From the NCBI GenBank assembly GCA_017392525.1, contig JAFOVD010000052.1, forward strand, positions 1-64,000: a stretch of DNA of 64,000 nt, in the 5' to 3' direction. The notes under the pieces are model-generated. The model worked only from the letters and a program-made list of their open reading frames with translations. It did no database searches and was not told the DNA's origin. Below, piece after piece: positions 62,311 through 64,000 of the stretch (within the stretch, counting starts at the first letter, position 1; each line of letters begins with the position of its first letter). The position numbers and the translations under genes were made by a program. Source of the stretch: Lachnospiraceae bacterium. GTDB lineage: Bacteria > Bacillota > Clostridia > Lachnospirales > Lachnospiraceae.

Positions 62311-63321
62311 TTAGAACTTACCAGCTTTAGCTGCTTCTTCGATAGAAACGGCTACAGCAACTGTCATACCAACCATAGGGTTGTTACCAGCACCGATAAG
62401 ACCCATCATTTCTACGTGAGCAGGTACAGAAGAAGAACCAGCAAACTGAGCGTCAGAATGCATACGTCCTAATGTATCTGTCATACCGTAAGAAGCAGGA
62501 CCTGCTGCCATGTTATCTGGGTGAAGTGTACGACCTGTACCACCACCTGAAGCTACTGAGAAGTATTCCTTACCCTGCTCGATACATTCCTTCTTGTATG
62601 TACCAGCTACTGGATGCTGGAAACGAGTTGGGTTTGTTGAGTTACCAGTGATGGAAACGCCAACCTTTTCGTGATGCATGATTGCAACACCTTCCTGAAC
62701 ATCGTCAGCACCATAACACTTAACAGATGCACGAAGACCTGTAGAGTATGGAGTTTCAGAAACGATGTTAAGCTTAGCTGCCTTGTAATCATACTTTGTT
62801 TCAACATATGTAAATCCGTTGATACGAGAGATGATCTGAGCAGCATCCTTTCCAAGGCCGTTAAGAATAACACGAAGTGGCTGCTTACGAACCTTGTTAG
62901 CCTTTTCAGCGATACCGATAGCACCTTCAGCTGCAGCGAATGATTCGTGACCAGCTAAGAATGCGAAACATTCTGTTTCTTCTTCAAGAAGCATCTTACC
63001 AAGGTTACCATGTCCAAGACCTACCTTACGGTGATCAGCAACAGAACCTGGGATACAGAAAGACTGAAGTCCTTCACCGATTGCAGCAGCAGCGTCAGCA
63101 GCACGACGGCAATCCTTCTTAATTGCGATAGCAGCACCTACTGTGTAAGCCCACTTAGCGTTTTCGAAACAGATACCCTGGATACCTTCTACCTGATGAT
63201 AAACATCAAGTCCAGCGTCCTTTGTAATCTTTTCTGCTTCTTCGATATCTTTGATACCATACTTATTTAAAGCGGCATTAATCTGAGCGATTCTTGCCTC
63301 ATAGTTTTCAAATAAAGCCAT
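62311..63321 (-). CDS. GGGtGRT protein
   Basis: This 336-residue protein belongs to the family named after its conserved GGGTGRT motif, here in SVASGGGTGRTLHPDN (about residue 257). Other conserved-looking stretches are GHGNLGKMLLEEETECFAFL and VPAHVEMMGLIGAGNNPMVGM. The function is not known. It is very soluble-looking, with no membrane segment, and is co-transcribed after a NifU-like protein, which suggests a role with iron-sulfur clusters. The start MALFENYE has AAAGGAG upstream; an ATG two codons earlier is too close to that site. Confidence 0.87.
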   Translation of the reverse strand: MALFENYEARIAQINAALNKYGIKDIEEAEKITKDAGLDVYHQVEGIQGICFENAKWAYTVGAAIAIKKDCRRAADAAAAIGEGLQSFCIPGSVADHRKVGLGHGNLGKMLLEEETECFAFLAGHESFAAAEGAIGIAEKANKVRKQPLRVILNGLGKDAAQIISRINGFTYVETKYDYKAAKLNIVSETPYSTGLRASVKCYGADDVQEGVAIMHHEKVGVSITGNSTNPTRFQHPVAGTYKKECIEQGKEYFSVASGGGTGRTLHPDNMAAGPASYGMTDTLGRMHSDAQFAGSSSVPAHVEMMGLIGAGNNPMVGMTVAVAVSIEEAAKAGKF

Positions 63322-63341
63322 TATCATTATCTCCTTTCAAA

Positions 63342-64000
63342 TTATTCCTGACGTGGATCAACGAACTTAACAGCGTCATCAATACGACCATACTGACCCT
63401 TAGCCTTTTCCCAAGCTGTGTTAGGATCATCGCCCTTCTTGATGAAGTCAGTCATCTTTCCGAGGGAGACATACTTATAGCCAATTACATTGTTATCAGC
63501 ATCAAGTGCCATATCTGTTACATAACCTTCTGTCATTTCAAGGTAACGAACACCCTTAGCCTTTGTTCCGTACATTGTACCAACCTGTGAACGAAGTCCC
63601 TTACCAAGATCTTCAAGACCAGCACCAACAGAAAGACCATTATCAGAGAATGCAGACTGTGTACGACCGTAAACGATCTGTAAGAACAGTTCTCTCATAG
63701 CTGTATTAATAGCATCACATACTAAGTCAGTATTTAATGCTTCAAGGATTGTCTTACCCTGAAGGATTTCTGCTGCCATAGCTGCAGAATGTGTCATACC
63801 TGAACATCCGATTGTTTCTACTAATGCTTCTTCGATAACACCTTCCTTAACGTTAAGAGAAAGCTTACAAGCACCCTGCTGAGGAGCACACCAGCCTACT
63901 CCATGAGTAAATCCAGAAATGTCTTCGATTTTCTTAGCGTGTACCCACTTTCCTTCTTCAGGAATTGGAGCAGGTTCATGCTTTGCGCCCTTGTTGATTG
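63342..64000 (-). CDS. NifU-like iron-sulfur scaffold protein, 5' part outside window
   Basis: The frame is open to the window edge, so the N-terminus is missing; 218 residues are visible. The NifU/IscU-like core is recognisable in GCSGMTHSAAMAAEILQGKT, which parallels the cluster-binding GCG...A-ASSS...GKT of NifU. Upstream lies an extra segment with GWCAPQQGACKL. The third scaffold Cys normally found later is absent: the last cysteine is in DLVCDAIN and none follows in the C-terminal 130 residues. It is followed after 20 bases by the GGGtGRT gene, its constant partner in related bacteria. Confidence 0.82.
   Translation of the reverse strand, partial: INKGAKHEPAPIPEEGKWVHAKKIEDISGFTHGVGWCAPQQGACKLSLNVKEGVIEEALVETIGCSGMTHSAAMAAEILQGKTILEALNTDLVCDAINTAMRELFLQIVYGRTQSAFSDNGLSVGAGLEDLGKGLRSQVGTMYGTKAKGVRYLEMTEGYVTDMALDADNNVIGYKYVSLGKMTDFIKKGDDPNTAWEKAKGQYGRIDDAVKFVDPRQE

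Overview
The window comes from a low-GC Clostridia genome and fits the family Lachnospiraceae. The grounds are the gene set (NifJ-type pyruvate:ferredoxin oxidoreductase, paired GGGtGRT and NifU-like proteins, paired DUF711 and ACT proteins, DUF4364, YqhQ), strong GGAGG ribosome binding sites and a T-box leader. It is ordinary chromosome. I see no rRNA or tRNA gene, CRISPR array, insertion sequence or prophage.

Layout. 1-3796 (minus): rho, rpmE, yqhQ, prmC and the start of prfA, a translation and termination cluster. 4062-5744 (plus): malic enzyme and a DUF4364 protein. 5799-11925: a FIST-GGDEF gene split by a one-base frameshift, a flavin reductase, a CBS/DRTGG pyrophosphatase, a tail-anchored coiled-coil protein and a TIGR01212 radical SAM protein. 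11970-17420: nifJ, then an ABC-F ATPase on the plus strand. 17453-22735: a YesL-like protein, a carbohydrate ABC importer and its LacI-type regulator. 22896-32773 (minus): DUF711/ACT pair, a WalJ-like hydrolase, an unusually large FtsA-like protein, coaE, polA and an aminopeptidase P. 32867-42462: a division and cell wall (dcw) cluster (mraZ, rsmH, ftsL, ftsI, mraY, murD, ftsW, ftsQ, ftsZ) behind a promoter with four exactly phased MraZ-type repeats; murG is not in it. 42675-48950: lgt, a PilZ protein, queA, pheT and pheS, with a T-box leader upstream. 48984-49457: a probable 6S RNA and a 200-bp giant hairpin. 49580-52784 (plus, one minus gene): citrate synthase and a CheY/CheX-like pair. 52866-59776: threonine synthase, an AP2-like protein, leuCD with a divergent LysR regulator, and ilvNC. 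59796-64000: Sfp-type transferase, MscL, a membrane diguanylate cyclase, and the GGGtGRT/NifU-like pair running off the end.

How it fits together. Central carbon genes (nifJ, gltA, malic enzyme) and amino acid genes (leuCD, ilvNC, thrC, phe) are scattered and separately controlled. Division genes form one long block continuing into polA, coaE and the FtsA-like gene. Two GGDEF proteins and one PilZ protein show cyclic-di-GMP signalling. The items least explained by known biology are the AP2-HNH-like-AP2 protein divergent from thrC, the giant hairpin whose arm differences all keep pairing in minus-strand RNA, the GGGtGRT/NifU-like operon, the FtsA-like protein with a long beta-rich C-terminal half, and the CheY/MshEN-CheX-like pair.
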